Part shown: positions 44,281-54,371 of the stretch, one piece after another
Layout of the letters: the number at the start of each line of letters is the position of its first letter
Position numbering within the stretch: position 1 is the stretch's first letter
Position numbers and translations under genes: made by a program
Notes under the pieces: model-generated
What the model was told of the DNA's origin: nothing
What the model saw: the letters and a program-made list of their open reading frames with translations, nothing else
Databases searched by the model: none
Origin: Plumapathes pennacea
Lineage: Eukaryota; Cnidaria; Anthozoa; Antipatharia; Myriopathidae
NCBI GenBank assembly: GCA_964036295.1
Contig: OZ038469.1
Location: forward strand, 5,782,067 to 5,846,066
Direction of reading: 5' to 3'
DNA length: 64,000 nucleotides

Positions 44281-44714
44281 CAGCTATTAGGTCAAAACTA
44301 TGTATACTTTTAGGATTCTTGAGAGTTTGACAAAATGATACCAGTAAAGAGGTGAAACCACGGATGCAGTCCTCCATTTGCCCTTTATGTGCCTCCTACC
44401 TGTTCTATTGCTAAAGCGTCAAGATGTTTATATAAATAATTTATGTCCTCTTTACAAGAACCTGCTTTAGCATAATACATAATTCATTTGCCTTTTCACT
44501 CATGCTCGAGCAAGATATCGATTGACGTAGTGACTTGTAAAACTAAGCGGAGATATGTTCACCCACCGTTGTTACACGGACAAAACTATTGACCCGTCAG
44601 TGGTTGATCCAATGTGAAGAAAGTCGTGTAAATTTAATTGTCTGGACGGTCCGCACTGGTATTTAGACTCTGGCGAGATACTGCATAAGGCCCGTGGTAC
44701 ATTACGGTGGCACT

Positions 44715-44965
44715 ATAAGCACAGGCTGGCAGGTTTTGATTATAACACTGCTATAACGAAACAGCCCTCAGTCAAGTACCCAATCTTTTTACAAAGTGTG
44801 ACATCCCCGCATATAAAGAGCCAAGAAGAGACTTGCGGTTCCACTTGCAAAACACGTTTAGGAAAATCAGTTGTTGCTACCGCAACAAGATTATGGAACA
44901 ACATTCCAGAGTCAGATAAAGATGCCCCATGCAATTCTATTTATTTATAATAAGCTAAAAAGGAC
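44715..44965 (+). pseudogene. LINE reverse-transcriptase C-terminal tail fragment
   Basis: Overlapping plus-strand frames read VPNLFTKCDIPAYKEPRRDL and then, after a frameshift, GKSVVATATRLWNNIPESDK. This is the usual tail of CR1/Jockey-type LINE ORF2 (RLWN-LP--I---S--FK). It is a short dead fragment, absent from the duplicate segment at 58.35 kb, so it was inserted after that duplication or lost from the other copy. Confidence 0.6.
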
Positions 44966-45765
44966 TTCGCTATGAGAAGTCTAAATCCACTTTTGAGTGG
45001 TACTAACTTTGTAAACGAAAATATCCCAGAAAATATAAGAAATCGAGGAAAGAAAACTCCATCTTTGAACAGATATCAGATAGTTGTATTTGCAGGACCG
45101 AAAATCAGCAAACTATACGTTTCAACCCGAACATCAGTGGGCGGTTCTGACATGCGCACAAGAATTGCGCTGATGATGAGAATTGTAGAGAGGATACTTT
45201 GTAATAATCACAGTGCAATTAAACACAAGAGAGCCATGGTTGTGGGAACTTGGCTGACAAGAAACCTTGACACCGGCCTCATCACTACAGATTCGTGGAT
45301 TCGTATTGTTCAGTAGGAGAAATGAGAGAACGTTTGATATCTTTCACGAAGGTAACCAGATGCACAAAAATGTACTTAAATTTACTGTGTTGAAATTAGC
45401 AATCAACGATATATAAATTGAAATCTTTTTATGTTTATTGATTTCAGTTATGTATAGTCTTATCGGTTTAATGTAGTCTTTGGACTATACAGTATTGGTA
45501 GTTAGGTCGTTTGCGTTAAGTCTTTGATCTTTAGACGAAACCCAGGCAATGCCCCCCAACGTCAGTCCACACAGCGGCCTGGAAAACTAAAGTCTGCTAC
45601 ACCACAAAACTTATCACTTTATCAAAACTTATATTTTGGCAAATCCGGTCTGTAAATCCTTTTCCCACTCTTTTTCGGTGGGCGTCCTTACTCTAAAATG
45701 TAAAGGCGCAATCACATATACAATTATTACAGAACTATGTTAGTGAAATAGAAAAAGAACTTACC

Positions 45766-45850
45766 TCCTCTGCAAGATGAGCTCAACCGTGTGTTCAATA
45801 CCGAGATTAGCTTTAAATTGCTGCTATCACCTGTCGATATGACGTAATAA
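45766..45850 (-). other. Candidate 5' non-coding exon of the secreted-protein gene
   Basis: On the minus strand, CTCATCTTGCAGAGGAG|GTAAGTTC is a strong donor with the exon ending at 45,766. It lies 1.8 kb upstream of the first coding exon, whose acceptor shows that a 5' exon must exist. An almost identical site stands at 59,163 in the duplicated segment. The 5' limit is not visible and the promoter is unknown. Confidence 0.35.
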
Positions 45851-46929
45851 AACAGGTAGGTTATCTCACTGTCGAAATTACTGTTGCTCTGATAAAATAA
45901 ATGTCACGCTTTTCAACGGTTCTCAAAAGATACAGGTTAATATGTCAAACCAGCAGGTCAGACCAGTATGGTTACATTCCTTCGCCTTCTCTTTGTCCTC
46001 TACCTGTTGTGTTATTCGAGCGTCAAGATACCAAAACGAATAAACATTAGCAGAAACTGTTTTAACATAATACATAATTTGTCAGTCTATCTTCTCACTC
46101 ATGTAAATTATATTCTCCTGTGTGGGCTGCAATGGCCACCATGGAAGCTTTAATGAATACTCGTGCAAATACGACAACATATCTTATTGAACAAAATTTT
46201 CTTTTCATTATCTCTAAAAAAAAGTGCCAACAATCCCTTTTCCCACTCTTTTTCGGTGGGCGTCCTTACTCTAAAATTTTTTGTTTAATGCGTTTCGGCA
46301 TTTCACTGGCAAGTATTTGGTGTAGTAGCCCGGAGAAACTACTGACCCTAACTACTAACTTACAAACTACTGACCCTACCATAACCCTAACCCTCGGGCC
46401 GTATAGTGCTACTAGCTAAAACCAATTATTTGCTGTTTCAGGTTGTCTTTCTTACTTGAAAATTCTAAAGAAGCAAACAGAAAACCTACTCAGGTGAATC
46501 AGGATCCAGTTAGCCATTGCTTTTACTTTACAGTGATTGACGTTATGGTTTTAGAAGGGACATTTAAGCTTGGGCCAAGGTGGTATAATCCCATCTAAAC
46601 TAGCCATTTGACAACTGATTAAATATTAGCTACTAGTATAGCACTACAGCCGGGGTTCTGGATTTATCCCCGTCAAAACAATTTTGTTTTTGGTAAGGTC
46701 ACGCAGAGCGAGTTTGTATTTCTGAACCGACGTAAGATATCGTTTCTTTTTATGCTGGGCCTAAGGGCCCAGCATATAATTGTTTTCACCCGAAAACCAC
46801 AGCGTAGGTATCATGACAATTGGTCAAAGAAGTCCCCTCTCTAGGATTTTGCATTTTGATTGGCGTGTAAGTAAAAATACTATATTTTGATCGGATAATG
46901 TTCACGTACAAGCGGCGTGGAAGCCTTTC

Positions 46930-47427
46930 TTTTCTTGGCTGAGTTTCAAAGTATGTAACGTGAGATTTTTGTTGACGTATACTTGCGCTCTTGCGGTTTT
47001 TGTTCATTATATTCACTTTCGCATATTTCTTCGTCCAGCTGGTTAAAACTAAGCGAAAGAAAGCAAACATAATCAAACGATACCATTTCGACAAGCTGAA
47101 GTGGCTCCCGGCTGGGTTTTTCAGCTTTAACATAAGCTCATCAAACAACCGTGAATTCATCAAAACCGTGGTGATAATAGCTCAGAATGAAACAGGCCGA
47201 CTGGAAATTTAGAAAGCTTGGTAGAAGAAACGCAATTTAGAAGACGAAAAACAGGTAAGTAATGAAGCGCAGGCTAGATTAATCGTGGCCTGCGATTAAA
47301 AACAAATGTTTGAAGTCAAACTGTCAAAACAATTATGCATGAAAATGAGATATGTCACGCAATTACTCCCAAACTCAAAATGTAGATTCTCTCATCCTTT
47401 TGAAGCAAATGTACGAGTGTTGTAATT
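46930..47427. repeat. Segment X, second copy (left part)
   Basis: The end of this stretch (AAAGCTTGGTAGAAGAAACG, GTAATGAAGCG, AGATTAATCGTGGCC, GATATGTCACGCA, GTACGAGTGTTGTAAT) parallels 37,856-38,062. The earlier part (46,930-47,210) keeps a short frame on each strand without recognisable domains. The match stops at 47,427 and resumes at 57,692. Confidence 0.6.
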
Positions 47428-47462
47428 GCGTTCGACGAAGGAGAACGCAGTCTAATCGCGTC

Positions 47463-47640
47463 ATTTCCGGTTGGGTGCCATGCGATTTCAGGGTTTTGGG
47501 CGCCATCTTGGTACGGCATTAGGAATGTGACTATTGCCTCGATCTCGTGTAGTATAAGTCATTTCCGGTTGGATGCCATGCGATTTCAGGGTTTTGGGCG
47601 CCATCTTGGTATGGTGTCAGGAATGTCAGATTGCCTCGAC
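47463..47640 (+). repeat. About 100-bp tandem duplication with CGCCATCTTGG motif
   Basis: GTCATTTCCGGTTGG-TGCCATGCGATTTCAGGGTT and GGGCGCCATCTTGGTA occur at 47,462 and again at 47,559. GGCGCCATCTTGG matches a YY1-type site (AAnATGGCGCC in reverse). It may be a duplicated promoter or leader sequence; the following frame (47,631-47,909) shows no known domain. Confidence 0.65.
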
Positions 47641-48117
47641 AAAGTGACACAGAAATAAACCTTGAAAGCATGGAGCATGCTACCGTTCGTGGTATGGTAA
47701 CTAGTGCATGCTCAGGGGTGAAAAGAATTCGATTTTCAACTGCGTCACGGATCGGATCGGATCTTTCGTCACTGTCGTGTTTTGTCACTGCGTCACTGAT
47801 CGGATCTTTCGTGTTTTTGCCAAGACAAGTGAAACTGTGTGGATTTTTTCGCACTATCGGTAGAAACTATGAGCGAAGCTGTTTATCAGAATATCAGAAA
47901 TCTGTGTAGTGCCGTGTTTGCCAAGAAATAGACGTTGCCATCCTGTGATGTGTCAACTCAGCTGTTTTCCACAGGAGATACAACTTCTCTCTGCATTTAG
48001 AGTTTGCCACCGTATTCCCTTTGGCGATTGGACACGAATGTGGATCATTTTATTGTGCTGAGCTATGAAGCTCAACAATACGAGTTTCTGACCTTGTCTA
48101 TTTTAGGTGATCAGAGT

Positions 48118-48575
48118 AGAATGGCACATAAACATTGTCATATTCATTGTCATATTAATGTACTGTTTTCCAGCGTTCTATTTTGTTAGTTTACAGACCT
48201 TGAATTGTTATCCAAAAGATCGTTCAACATTATTTGGTAACACTGCAGTGCAACATTCACATGACATTGGCAACAACTTTCGTCTTTTCGTTGCCATGAT
48301 TAAAATCATGGCCATGTCAGTGGAGTTTAACAATGACTATAAAACAAATGAGCAATCCAAGTAGAATGCAACATAAACATTTGTTATTATATTGATAGCA
48401 TGTTAGCAACTTGATGCACTCTTCTCCAACGTTCTCTTTTGTTAGTTTACAGACTGCAAATTGCTATCCAAAGAACCATTTTAGTATTGTTAGTACAACT
48501 TTACATGACTTTGATGACTTCCGTGTTTTCGTTGCAGTCGAAAATCATTGTAGTTAACATTGTACAAGTTATTAA
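48118..48575 (+). repeat. Direct duplication, about 220-bp units
   Basis: Units at about 48,118-48,330 and 48,365-48,575 share AGAATG-CA-ATAAACATT, TCCA-CGTTCT-TTTTGTTAGTTTACAGAC, ATTGCTATCCAAAGA-like, ACATGAC-TTG and TTTTCGTTGC. They have diverged clearly. No coding function is supported. Confidence 0.55.
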
Positions 48576-48727
48576 ACAAACCTGTTGCATTCAGTTCTCG
48601 AGTATTTGCATGTGGCAATGATTTGGCCTTGCAGGCGGTACATGGTACTGGCTGTTCCGCCATCTTGTATGTGCACTATATATATATGTATATATTTTAG
48701 AAGTATAGCTTTTGCAGATATATATAT

Positions 48728-49012
48728 AAAGACCATACGAAACTACATCCGGGAACCGAGTGGCATATTTTCCATATCTTCACTAGTGAGGATATTGTTG
48801 GAATCATTTCCCGCTTTTGCACGGTTGTTTGTGCAATTTCTTGTAAAACACTCGTGTCAAATATAATAAAAAGAAAATTACACGGCGGCTTGAAGATATG
48901 GATTTTATTTTCTCGTGGTAAAAACAATATTTTACTCGCGAAGCGTCGTTCGTAAAATATTGTTTTTACCACTCGAAAATAAAACTCATATCTTCGCGCC
49001 GCCGTGTAATAT
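48728..49012 (+). mobile_element. Family-H hairpin MITE, most complete copy
   Basis: The leader ACTACATCCGGGAACCGAGT passes through GATATTGTTGGAATCATTTC and GCACGGTTGTTTGTGCAATT into a hairpin: TTACACGGCGGCTTGAAGAT faces ATCTTCGCGCCGCCGTGTAA, and TGGTAAAAACAATATTTTAC faces GTAAAATATTGTTTTTACCA. It is followed by an AT dinucleotide run (49,013-49,037). Confidence 0.75.
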
Positions 49013-49161
49013 CCTATATATATATATATATATATATACTTCTACTTCTTCAAACGCGGTACTTCTAAATTACCAAAATACAACTTCATATACGAACGAT
49101 GCCTTTATAACAACTCCACGATTCAGTAGCACGAATGCACTGTAAGCCTTGATTATATCTA

Positions 49162-49460
49162 CACTGTCATTTTCAAGGAGTTGCTTTAACTCCAAAAATG
49201 GAGTTAAAAAAAAGGTAAAAAACAACTCCATTTTTTGGAGTTGTTTTAACTCCACCTAAACTTGGAGTTAAATTAACTCCACCAAGGAGTTAAAATGACT
49301 CCTTTATTAGAGTTGTTATAACTCCCAAATATGGAGTAAAATTGACTCCATTGGAGTTACTTTAACCCCATAATTGGAGTAACTTAAAAAAGGTAAAAAA
49401 TAACTCTTTTTCGGGGGTTATTTTAACTCCTAAAATATTTAACTCCCCTATGAGAGTTAA
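49162..49460. repeat. Left subterminal array of GGAGTTA/TAACTCC palindromes
   Basis: About 20 occurrences of GGAGTTA, TAACTCC or one-base variants in both orientations, often joined as short hairpins (AACTCC-AAAAATGGAGTT; GGAGTTAAATTAACTCC). Such dense subterminal motifs are typical transposase-binding arrays in CACTA-like elements. Confidence 0.8.
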
Positions 49461-49762
49461 ATTAACTCATAAAATTTGTTCAGGTAAAACAGTGAAATGC
49501 ACTTAACCTCCATAGTACCAATCATCCTTTTATTTAAATATTACTATTACTATGTCTTATAACTTTACTAAAAATACATATAAATAACCTATAATTCCTA
49601 ACTATACATAATGGGAAAAGAATGCAATCGACATAGCTTGAACAAACTGAAAAATATTATTAAAACCAGAGCAATCTGTTGTGATATGTAAATATAAATA
49701 AATACTTTGTCAAACTCCTTACAATTCATTGAAACAAACATTATCAACTGAACAAATTGAAA

Positions 49763-49869
49763 ACAGTACCTAGTTTTATTACAGTGGTACCCTCTGCAAC
49801 CAGGTACAGAGGGTCCAGTTTGGCCAGGCTACCAGAGCCAACAAGCACAGTAATTTGTGTGATAATTTA
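49763..49869 (-). other. Minus-strand ORF segment homologous to 49,988-50,140
   Basis: Read on the minus strand, this segment gives LVGSGSLAKLDPLYLVAEGT then TVIKLGTVF, closely matching VGSGSLVKLDHLYLVAEGI and SVMKLGTVTVGG of the neighbouring segment. Two related coding-like units in one orientation suggest a duplicated exon. The family is not recognised. Confidence 0.35.
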
Positions 49870-49987
49870 ACTAGACCTTTGCAATATTCTTCAGTAGTTT
49901 CTGAACACTAACTCTTTTCTTGGCCTCCCCTGTGTTGTCGAGGAGATTGGCCTCTAAAAAAGGCAAAGACATTCTTTCAAAATGGAA

Positions 49988-50140
49988 TTACTGAATGTTA
50001 AATACACAATGCACTCCCCCGACAGTGACAGTGCCAAGTTTCATTACACTGATACCCTCTGCAACCAGGTACAGATGGTCCAGTTTGACCAAGCTACCAG
50101 AGCCAACAATCCTTGGATACTTTGTCTTTTCAATTGTCAT
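49988..50140 (-). CDS. Short unrecognised ORF, 50 aa, paired with a homologous neighbour
   Basis: A minus-strand frame from ATG 50,140 to TAA 49,988 reads MTIEKTKYPRIVGSGSLVKL and ends VHCVFNIQ. Its central part is repeated at 49,763-49,869 with mostly conservative changes, which is better evidence of coding than length alone. A possible acceptor (TTTTTTTTTGTAG) lies 20 bases upstream at about 50,160. A plausible first exon of the same gene is at about 50,742-50,519, which ends in a good donor (ATGCG|GTGAGT). It may be part of the transposon's own gene. No function is proposed. Confidence 0.3.
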   Translation of the reverse strand: MTIEKTKYPRIVGSGSLVKLDHLYLVAEGISVMKLGTVTVGGVHCVFNIQ

Positions 50141-50922
50141 CTATTGACTCATCATCCTACAAAAAAAAAGTTTAATAAACAGCTTTTAGTCACATGGAAA
50201 GCACAAGTTTCAGTGGGACATGTATTGCCCAATTCTGTGATTATCTCCTAATTATTTAGCTGTTAGCACATGGGCATGATTCCAAACGAAGCTGGATCAT
50301 CAGCAGTGAGGACCAAGCCAGGTACTTGCTAGTAGCCAAGCACATGTCTTGCCTTGACAAATGAGTGGCCCTTGCTGACAAATAGCCTTTCTCCAAATAC
50401 ATATGAGTGCGTACAGTATAGCAATTCTATAAGTAACTCAAAGTTGCCCGGTTTAAACAGTCATATAAACAATACAGTATAAAAATGATATCACAATTAA
50501 ATATAGAATACTCACCGCATTCGTACTGTATTCCACGTTTCATCCTGAAACGCCGACGCTTGACCAAGTCTTTCGCAGTAATAGATAAAGTCTTTCCCTG
50601 TTGTTAGGAAACAACAAATCGTTCGCTTACATCCAAATGCCCATCTTCGAATTGTAAAGGCGAAAGATCGTAACAGAAACTCGAAGACAGTCGAAGCAGT
50701 TTCTTGGCGGGCAGAGCACCAAACAACGACAAAACTAGGCACTGAACGGATAGTTTACCGCATCTCTACAAGTATGCGGCTTTTACTTCCATCTTCTTGC
50801 CCAAACGATCCTCAGAATGAATCTTGAAGCTCAACAAACCAGTGATAGTACCAGAACAAACGCCACTCCAACGGTTTTTTCAAAATGGCGCCTAAGCTAC
50901 TGCGCATGCTCTCTGTGTTGGT

Positions 50923-51429
50923 TGTGCCTAAATCGTACCAACGGGAAGGACAGCCGCGCAAGACTGAAAACGAGTTTAGACCCGATCGCCTCACGACCGA
51001 GAATCGGACGATGTCGGTAAATCCAAGATGGCTGTCTTCTGTGTATTTCATCGAACGATGAAATGAACAAGCCTTATCGAGTTAAGTGAAATAACATCGC
51101 TTCTTTTCATCATAGTTTTGACGATTATAATAATACATATTGAACCTCGTGGCGAACTAAACTGTAGAAAATGTGACGTGTCCTTCCCGCTGGTACGGTG
51201 TAATCGTGTCGTACCAACGGGAAGGACAGAGTGAAATAACTCGGCTATTTTAGTCGAGGATCATTTTAAGTGAAGAGTAAGTGTATCTTCTATAAAATCA
51301 AGTGGCATCTCTTCCTTTGATGGTGATTTAGACAACTGAGGCGAACTAAACTGTGGAAAATGTGATGTGTCCTTCCCGCTGGTACGATGGAGTTCGATCG
51401 TACCAGCGGGAAGGACAGCGGGAAATAAC
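50923..51429 (+). repeat. Inner inverted repeat, left arm (about 507 bp)
   Basis: Almost base for base inverse of 56,303-56,810. It contains a half unit (ACCAACGGGAAGGACA, 50,938) and full hairpins at 51,179-51,228 and 51,368-51,417, each TGTCCTTCCCGCTGGTACGA followed by its inverse. A third, diverged hairpin outside the arm lies at 51,551-51,600. Confidence 0.9.
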
Positions 51430-51931
51430 CAGACTATCTTTAACCGTATCTTCAGTTGTGAAACTCAAGAAACTCAAGTAGAATTGCTTGACTGAATTAT
51501 ATTTGACACAAAATGAGCCTCACAGTGAAGCAGAGTATAGTAAAGTGTGGTGTCCTTTCCGCTGGTACGCTGTCTTTGGATCGTACCAGCTGGAAGGACA
51601 GAGTGGAATAACTCAATCATTTTAGCTTAGGATGTTAAGAGTAAATATATAATCTCTCCTTTAATTGATGTCTCATACTGCTATCAAAAAGACTACTGCA
51701 GGAAAAATGTTGACAGATAATTTTGCTGAGCTGCCTTCTTGGGTGCCTTGAAAGCTCACAAAGGAGGGCAGGAAGACAAACAGAACTTTATATATTATGT
51801 GTATGGTTGGGTTGATTACTGTGCGAATAAAGAAAAAAATATGTGACACAAGAGTGCTTGTAATGTGTCATTGTTTTACAAATTGACCCCTTTCCCCCTA
51901 CCCATTGTGCACAGATCATTCATGCACAAAT

Positions 51932-52030
51932 AATCCCCGAACGAAGTGAGGGAAATATTTACGACGCTAATGCAGTAGTATTATCGCCTTATCGGAGACT
52001 CCAAGCGTGTCGCCATCTCGAAATCTAATG
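51932..52030 (-). repeat. Inverse copy of the 11,788-11,885 dispersed repeat
   Basis: The reverse complement carries ACGAACATTAGATTTCGAG, ATGGCGACACGCTTGGAGTC, GCATTAGCG and CCCTCACTTCGTTCGGGG, in the same order as the first copy. Confidence 0.6.
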
Positions 52031-53266
52031 TTCGTGTGTTTGTTTGTGCCATACGACCTCGTCCCAAGGCCCTCCGCGTCGAGCGATCACAGCAGGCGAG
52101 GTTACATCGGCAGCTTAACTGTAAACCGCCATTTTCTTGGAGACATGCGATAGAGTACGAACTGAAGTGATTTTGTACAACAAGATGCAGATACAAGGCC
52201 AAGCAGTTCGACGGACGGCTGTAAATTGCCCGGATATTTTGCCAGTGCATGGGAGGCAAGCTTTACTAGACGTAAAGCGGATTCTTTAAGGCCCAACTGG
52301 TCGACCTGAACACAATCCTAGACGCCAGTATTGTGTTAAAACGCAGACACTTCTTCAGAAAGGAATAGCAAAATACAGTCGGTGGAAATCGAACAATCAC
52401 TGTGGCAAATTTCACCTTTCGCAATAACAGGAATGCAGTTTTCAGAATCCAAGTTTGACAAGATGACAACACAATACAATGGAAAGTGGAATTTTCGTAC
52501 TGTATGAGGACTGCTCTATACAGTGTATTTTGAAATCATTGAAGACGTAAACAATAGTGTTTTGGGTTTTATTTCCTTTGCTGGAAAAGAGCTAAAGCTA
52601 TGGCTTTCAGGAAGCGGTGAGTTTTGAAACTTTAATTCAATTAACGTTAAATACACTTTTGTTAAACGACGGTCGTGTTATCATTGGTATTTCAACAATT
52701 GCCGTATATTTTGTCGTTTGATGCCCCGGTAACTGTGATGAAGGCCAATTAGGATTATACTGTGATCTTTTCCCTGGTTTTCAAGGCTATTTCAGAGTGC
52801 CTTCGTGCAAGATTGTGTCATCCGATTCCTGACATGTTTGCATAATTTCATTGACAGTCTGACACATGCTGTGAAGTTTTGTCGCCGCGTTTGTTGGCAC
52901 ACTGTATTCAAGGATAAAATGTAACCGGGTTAAAATGCTTTTGCTTTTTGAAGGCTATTAAAGTAGAAAATATCCGGCCACTGCTTTCCAAATTAAGCAA
53001 TGTGTCTACTAGCGGGACCCCCGTAAGATACTCGCTCAACACAATCGCACTTTGTATTATTTAGTGACCGGGTTTGCTCACTCAATAAAATCGGACCTTC
53101 TATTATTTAGTGACTTGATTTCTTTTTTCTGTCAAAGATTTTAAAATCGTCAAACGCAGTTTGAAAAGTTGTTGTGTTGAAAATTGAATCCCTGCCAAAA
53201 TTCACACGATTCCGAGACTTCGAAAGCGTGTAAACAAGCGACTCGCTTTGACGGTTCTAAATTTGG

Positions 53267-53290
53267 CACACACACACACACACACACACA
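53267..53290. repeat. CA dinucleotide microsatellite
   Basis: A run of about twelve CA units followed by AAAACAAACACACG. Confidence 0.9.
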
Positions 53291-54371
53291 AAAACAAACA
53301 CACGTATGTGGTTAGGATAAAGCATTGGCTGGAGAAATCGCGGCTTTTCTTGAAATTCATAAAAACTTCGGTGTCCAAGATCGACTTTGCTTGGCTTTCA
53401 AGCCTCGGGAGTATTCTGTAGTTGCGTGTAAATGTTTTCTCAGCGAATTTTGAAGTTCAGCTAGTGTCTACGAAAATTGCAGACTGTGCACGTTGTCTGA
53501 ACTAAACCAGACTTCGCGTGACAAAGATTTTTTTTAACGGCCGACTGGTGACGTCGCTACACAGCCGTGGTTTGCAAAAAAATTTAAATAATCTCCGAAC
53601 GGAAAATAAGCAAGAATCCCGCTTTCCGAAAACCCACTAATGAGCGAGGGGATATCTGCGATTATCGTATTTCTAGTACAAATTATCCCAACCCCATACA
53701 AGAGCATGTTATGAGAATGAAACAGTTAAAATCATGACTTTACAATAACTTCAATGACTAAGAAATTACACATTTCCAAATTTATGGGTCACTATATTTA
53801 TCTCATGGGATGTTCCTGGCATAAAAGATAATTTTTTTGGTGTAACTGACATTATACAAGACAACCTGAAATGTTCTGTACACACCTTCGGCTGCCTTTT
53901 CTTATTATATGGTAATATTTGACCATTCGTATATTCAGTTACTGTCATGTCAGCAGTGTTGCTGAAATACCTCTGATGTTTATATTAAAAAGTCATGACC
54001 ACTTATAATGTTAATATATATCAAGTATGAAAGGGATGTTCTATATGTACCATCACTATGTAAATCAAACCAACTGAGCAATTTGAAATAAAACCAGCTC
54101 GTGCTCACAAGGCAGGTATAAATACTTCTAATCTGCTAACAATTCGTGTGGCATTATAACTACCACTTTAAGAAATATTGCAGCCCTGGAAATGCTATTT
54201 GAATATCTTTATTTTCTCGCTTATCAAAACCCGTAACTCGTCGATTTTCCAGCAACCGTGAAATACAGAAGTTATTAGGGGTTGGGACTGGGTTCTAGTT
54301 AAGGTAAAAACGCACGGAAAAGAAGTTTGACACGACTTTGTCAAAGAACCTTGGTCGAAAGCGGCGCGTTC

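Larger units (their letters stand above)
44388..46660. repeat. Segmental duplication Y, copy 1 (partner at 58,025-60,110)
   Basis: Matching words in the same order: GCCTCCTACCTGTTCTATTG (44,389 and 58,028), TATGTTCACCCACCGTTGTT (44,553 and 58,201), GTGGGCGGTTCTGA, GATGATGAGAATTGTAGAGAG, GACACCGGCCTCATCACTAC-like, CTTACCTC-TCTGCAAGATGAG (45,760 and 59,158), and CACTCTTTTTCGGTGGGC. A LINE tail at 44.7-45.0 kb interrupts this copy only. Confidence 0.75.
51640..53650. other. Transposon interior without a recognised gene
   Basis: About 2 kb. It includes the inverse copy of the 11,788 dispersed repeat at 51,932-52,030, a short ATG exon-like piece at 52,600-52,615 with a GTGAGT donor (MAFRK), and a CA microsatellite at 53,267-53,290. 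A minus-strand frame at 52,259-51,981 merely spans the dispersed repeat. No transposase motifs were seen. Confidence 0.4.

Noticed and set aside
46120-46419. Telomere-like CCCTAACCCTAACCC word near 46,380
   Set aside because: Only about two perfect units within a CTAACC-rich stretch. Too short to be an interstitial telomere tract.
50519-50742. Minus-strand frame MPSFVVVWCSARQ as a THAP domain
   Set aside because: It begins like a THAP domain, but the cysteine spacing, the FHxFP motif and the final C-H pair are missing in all three frames. Kept only as a possible first exon of unknown type.
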